Positions 61,259-64,000 of a DNA stretch of 64,000 bases are shown one piece after another. The DNA is from Pseudomonas sp. CAN1 (GTDB taxonomy: Bacteria > Pseudomonadota > Gammaproteobacteria > Pseudomonadales > Pseudomonadaceae), in the NCBI RefSeq assembly GCF_030462585.1, contig NZ_JASMRU010000002.1, forward strand, positions 481,637-545,636, in the 5' to 3' direction. The position numbers were made by a program, and so were the translations under genes. The first letter of the stretch is position 1, and each line of letters begins with the position of its first letter. Under the pieces are notes generated by a model. The model did no database searches. It was not told the origin of the DNA and was given only the letters and a program-made list of their open reading frames with translations.

Positions 61259-62083
61259 ATGAGTGAAGGTCACGAGGAGCCGAACAAGGCTTCCGACACC
61301 GAAGAAAGTCTGCTGCCCATCGATGAACACATCGAAGAGGGGCATGACGCCGAAGGTCGCAAGGTTCGTCATCGCGGCATCTACCTGCTGCCCAACCTGT
61401 TCACCACCGCGGCACTGTTCACCGGCCTCTACGCCATCATCAATGCCATGAACGGCGATTTCTCCAACGCCGCCATCGCCATCTTCGTCGCCATGGTCCT
61501 CGACGGCCTCGACGGTCGTGTGGCTCGCCTGACCAATACCCAGAGTGCCTTCGGCGCCGAGTACGACTCGCTGTCGGACATGGTCGCCTTCGGTGTCGCT
61601 CCGGCGCTGGTCGCCTTCGAGTGGGCGCTGAGCAGCCTGGGCAAGGTCGGCTGGATGGTCGCCTTCATCTATGTGGCGGGTGCCGCCCTGCGTCTGGCGC
61701 GCTTCAACACCCAGGTGGGCAAGGCCGACAAGCGTTACTTCATCGGTCTGGCCAGCCCGGCAGCCGCGGCACTGGTTGCCGGTACGGTCTGGGCGTTCGC
61801 CGACTTCGACGTGCAGGGTGCCAAGGTTTCCCTGCTGGTGGCCCTGATGGTCGCCGCCGCTGGCATGCTGATGGTCAGCAACATCAAGTACTACAGCTTC
61901 AAGGACCTCGACCTGCGCGGCCGCGTGCCGTTCATGGCGATCCTGGTGGTGGTGCTGGCATTCGCCGTGGTCTTCACCGACCCGCCGCGCATCCTGCTCC
62001 TGCTGTTCCTTGCATACGCCACCTCCGGCCCAGTGCAATACTTGTTGCAATTGCGCCGTCGCAAGCAGCCGCCTGCCGTGTAA
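61259..62083 (+). CDS. pssA: CDP-diacylglycerol-serine O-phosphatidyltransferase
   Basis: Makes phosphatidylserine, the precursor of phosphatidylethanolamine, in the inner membrane. 274 residues: a hydrophilic acidic N-terminus (1-40), then about eight hydrophobic segments. The CDP-alcohol phosphotransferase motif D-G-x2-A-R-x8-G-x3-D-x3-D is complete (DGLDGRVARL...GAEYDSLSD, about 80-104). Membrane-type, unlike the E. coli enzyme. Own transcription unit after the ilvC terminator. Confidence 0.97.
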   Translation: MSEGHEEPNKASDTEESLLPIDEHIEEGHDAEGRKVRHRGIYLLPNLFTTAALFTGLYAIINAMNGDFSNAAIAIFVAMVLDGLDGRVARLTNTQSAFGAEYDSLSDMVAFGVAPALVAFEWALSSLGKVGWMVAFIYVAGAALRLARFNTQVGKADKRYFIGLASPAAAALVAGTVWAFADFDVQGAKVSLLVALMVAAAGMLMVSNIKYYSFKDLDLRGRVPFMAILVVVLAFAVVFTDPPRILLLLFLAYATSGPVQYLLQLRRRKQPPAV

Positions 62084-62140
62084 TTTCCAGCGGGCTCCGC
62101 AGTCTACTGGCGCATACAGCCAGTTGTTGCGGAGCCCGTC

Positions 62141-63151
62141 ATGCTGATCAAGTCGTCCCGCCTGTCCGATTGCCACGAATCGGAAGTCACCCCCCAATCC
62201 CTTTATCTCTCCCGTCGCCACTTTCTCGGTGGTGCGTTGGCGGCTGCCGCGCTGTCCGGATTGCCGCGCCTGAGTCTTGCCGAAGGTGGTCGCTATGCCG
62301 ATGTGGCTGAGGGCGCTACTCCGCCCTGGCTGACCGAAAAGCTGTCGGCTACACGCTGGGATGCTGTGACGGTGAAAGATGAGGCCATCACGCCGTTCAA
62401 GGACGCGACCACCTACAACAACTTCTACGAGTTCGGCCCGGACAAGGGCGATCCCGCTGCCAATGCCGGTGCCCTGAAGACCGAACCCTGGTCCGTGGTG
62501 ATCGATGGAGAAGTGGCCAAGCCCGGCAAATACGCACTGGAGGACTTCATCAAGCCCTACCAGTTGGAGGAGCGTATCTACCGGCTGCGCTGTGTCGAAG
62601 CCTGGTCGATGGTCATTCCGTGGATCGGTTTCCCGATCTCCGAGCTGATCAAGCGGGTGGAGCCAACCAGCAAGGCCAAGTACGTGCGCTTCGAAACCCT
62701 GGTGGATCGCCAGGACATGCCCGGTGTGCAATCCAACTTCGCGCTGATCGACTGGCCGTATGTAGAAGGGCTGCGTATGGATGAGGCGATGCATCCCTTG
62801 GCGATTCTGGCGGTGGGCATGTATGGTCGGGTGCTGGCCAATCAGAACGGCGCGCCGCTTCGTCTGGTGGTGCCTTGGAAGTATGGCTTCAAGGGCGCCA
62901 AGTCCATCGTGCGGATCAGCTTCGTCGAGGAGCAGCCGAAGACCACCTGGCAGAGCCTGGCGCCCGATGAGTACGGCTTCTATGCCAACGTCAATCCGAC
63001 CGTCGACCATCCTCGTTGGACCCAGGCGCGCGAGCGACGTCTACCCAGTGGACTATTCAGCCCCAATGTTCGTCCTACCCTCATGTTCAACGGCTATGCC
63101 GATGAAGTCGCTTCGCTCTACGCAGGCATGGACCTGAGGAAGGATTACTGA
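62141..63151 (+). CDS. msrP: periplasmic methionine sulfoxide reductase, molybdopterin subunit MsrP
   Basis: Repairs oxidised methionine in periplasmic proteins. 336 residues. Twin-arginine signal [15 protein letters not shown] (about 25-42), so exported folded with its cofactor. Conserved Y-N-N-F-Y-E-F-G motif and Mo-ligand Cys in Y-R-L-R-C-V-E-A-W (about 150). Overlaps the msrQ start by one base. Confidence 0.97.
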   Translation: MLIKSSRLSDCHESEVTPQSLYLSRRHFLGGALAAAALSGLPRLSLAEGGRYADVAEGATPPWLTEKLSATRWDAVTVKDEAITPFKDATTYNNFYEFGPDKGDPAANAGALKTEPWSVVIDGEVAKPGKYALEDFIKPYQLEERIYRLRCVEAWSMVIPWIGFPISELIKRVEPTSKAKYVRFETLVDRQDMPGVQSNFALIDWPYVEGLRMDEAMHPLAILAVGMYGRVLANQNGAPLRLVVPWKYGFKGAKSIVRISFVEEQPKTTWQSLAPDEYGFYANVNPTVDHPRWTQARERRLPSGLFSPNVRPTLMFNGYADEVASLYAGMDLRKDY

Positions 63152-63759
63152 TGCGCTATCCGTTCTGGCGGGCCGGGGTGTTCCTGGCCGCGTTGCTGCC
63201 GCCGCTGTATTGGTTGTATCAGGCATGGGTCTTCGACCTGGGGCCGGATCCGGGCAAAGCATTGGTGGATCGGCTGGGGCAGGGCGGTCTGATCCTGCTG
63301 CTCACTACCCTGAGTATGACTCCGCTGCAGAAGATCACCCGCTGGGGTGGCTGGGTACAGGTGCGTCGGCAGCTGGGTCTATGGTGCTTCGCCTATATAG
63401 TGCTGCACCTGAGTGCCTATGCCGTCTTCATCCTGGGGCTGGACTGGGCGCAGTTGGCTGTCGAGTTGCGCAAGCGGCCCTACATCATCGTCGGCTTTGT
63501 TGCCTTTCTCGGGCTGCTTTCCCTGGCAGTCACGTCCAACCGCTACAGCATGCGCAGGCTGGGTACCGGCTGGAAGAAACTGCATCGCCTGATATACGTC
63601 ATCCTCGGCCTGGGATTACTGCATATGCTGTGGGTCGTGCGCTCGGACATCGAACGCTGGGCCATCTATGCAGCCATAGGCTTGGTCCTGCTTCTATTGC
63701 GGGTTCCTCCGGTGGCTCGTCGTCTGCCCTTGCTGCGGGGCCGTCTGGCAGCTAACTGA
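63151..63759 (+). CDS. msrQ: haem-binding membrane subunit MsrQ
   Basis: Passes electrons from the respiratory chain to MsrP. 202 residues, about six hydrophobic segments, with conserved membrane histidines (for example in [18 protein letters not shown] and G-L-L-H-M-L-W) typical of the YedZ/ferric-reductase-like family. Translationally coupled to msrP. Confidence 0.96.
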   Translation: MRYPFWRAGVFLAALLPPLYWLYQAWVFDLGPDPGKALVDRLGQGGLILLLTTLSMTPLQKITRWGGWVQVRRQLGLWCFAYIVLHLSAYAVFILGLDWAQLAVELRKRPYIIVGFVAFLGLLSLAVTSNRYSMRRLGTGWKKLHRLIYVILGLGLLHMLWVVRSDIERWAIYAAIGLVLLLLRVPPVARRLPLLRGRLAAN

Positions 63760-63778
63760 AGAAAGTTTAAATTAGTCG

Positions 63779-63806
63779 TTGACGGCCAATTTAAACTCCC
63801 TATAAT
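63779..63806 (+). promoter_or_regulatory. upstream rRNA-type promoter (P1)
   Basis: TTGACG (63779-63784), 16 bases, TATAAT (63801-63806), then a GC-rich discriminator (GCGCACC) as expected for ppGpp/DksA control. GTTTAAATT (63765-63773) and AATTTAAAC (63788-63796) form a perfect inverted repeat around the -35 and may act as an UP-like element or operator. Confidence 0.85.
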
Positions 63807-63958
63807 GCGCACCACTCCCAGCGACGAAGCGCTGAAAGAACTTGAAAATCAAGTACTTACAGAGATTCAAAGATGAGAGTGGTGGTCAGGCAGGTGATTC
63901 ACTTGCCGCCTTCTGTAGCTGCTTCGGCGGCGAGCTGAAAGGAAGATCGCCGAGGTGC

Positions 63959-63986
63959 TTGACAGTGGGTTTGATCGCTGTAGAAT
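63959..63986 (+). promoter_or_regulatory. downstream rRNA-type promoter (P2)
   Basis: TTGACA (63959-63964), 16 bases, TAGAAT (63981-63986), then GCGCCTCCCGC, a G+C-rich discriminator typical of Pseudomonas rRNA promoters. Predicted start about 63993. Confidence 0.88.
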
Positions 63987-64000
63987 GCGCCTCCCGCTGA

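Larger units (their letters stand above)
63760..64000 (+). promoter_or_regulatory. promoter region of a downstream rRNA operon
   Basis: 241 bases with no gene after msrQ. Two strong promoters (63779-63806 and 63959-63986), an AT-rich upstream stretch, and a small palindrome CTTGA-AAA-TCAAG at 63841-63853. In PAO1 this position begins a 16S-23S-5S operon. The mature 16S start is beyond the window, so the rRNA identity is inferred from promoter style and gene order. Confidence 0.8.

Overview
The window is about 64 kb of GC-rich chromosome from a Pseudomonas of the P. aeruginosa type. The gene order (ftsH-folP-glmM through nusA-infB-truB-rpsO-pnp, pgi-panDCB-folK-pcnB-cbrBA, dksA, phu, prrF, mrcB, ilvIHC, pssA, msrPQ, rRNA promoter) follows, from memory, the PAO1 segment from about PA4751 down to the rRNA operon at about PA4690.5. 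Differences from PAO1 point to a related species, for example the P. citronellolis/P. nitroreducens group. The species is an inference and cannot be fixed from the sequence alone. Nearly all of the window is ordinary vertically inherited core genome. I see no prophage, IS element, CRISPR array or integron.

Layout. 1-14.2 kb (+): cell envelope and translation genes: the end of ftsH, folP, glmM, tpiA, secG, tRNA-Leu(GAG), initiator tRNA, rimP-nusA-infB-rbfA-truB-rpsO-pnp. 14.2-16.5 kb (+): a zinc-finger/membrane protein, then a BON-domain plus CsbD-like stress pair behind a -24/-12 (sigma-54) promoter. 16.5-28 kb (-): rhomboid protease, a DUF748/DUF2845/DUF2845 operon, an orphan LuxR-type response regulator, thiolase, an MpaB-like oxygenase, acetyl-CoA synthetase and a secreted DJ-1/PfpI protein divergent from a GlxA-type regulator. 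29-41.9 kb (-): pgi, panD, panC, panB, folK, pcnB, crcZ, cbrB, cbrA, cbrX, gluQ, dksA. 42.3-44.2 kb (+): aminotransferase and sfsA. 44.3-49.6 kb: a Rieske protein, then the haem-uptake operon phuSTUVW behind a Fur-like box, without the receptor gene phuR. 49.6-50.2 kb (-): three tandem PrrF-type iron-responsive sRNA genes. 50.3-57.4 kb: cAMP-binding protein, TfoX-like protein, a kinase-like P-loop protein, mrcB, a lipoprotein, YqcC and a DUF4124 protein. 57.8-63.8 kb (+): ilvIHC, pssA, msrPQ. 63.76-64 kb: tandem promoters of an rRNA operon that starts beyond the window.

How it works together. Two global regulatory circuits are visible in full at DNA level. (1) Carbon control: CbrX-CbrA-CbrB, and immediately downstream a CrcZ-type sRNA with its own sigma-54 promoter, an exact TGTTAC-N14-GTAACA upstream site and repeated A-rich Hfq/Crc decoy motifs. 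(2) Iron/haem control: Fur-like boxes in front of phuS and in each of three prrF promoters, which couples haem uptake to iron sparing. The most unusual features are the third prrF copy, the missing phuR, a long near-perfect hairpin in the pnp leader, a sigma-54 promoter with upstream dyads before the BON gene, and an almost leaderless arrangement at mrcB. I found no clearly new enzyme system or defence system.
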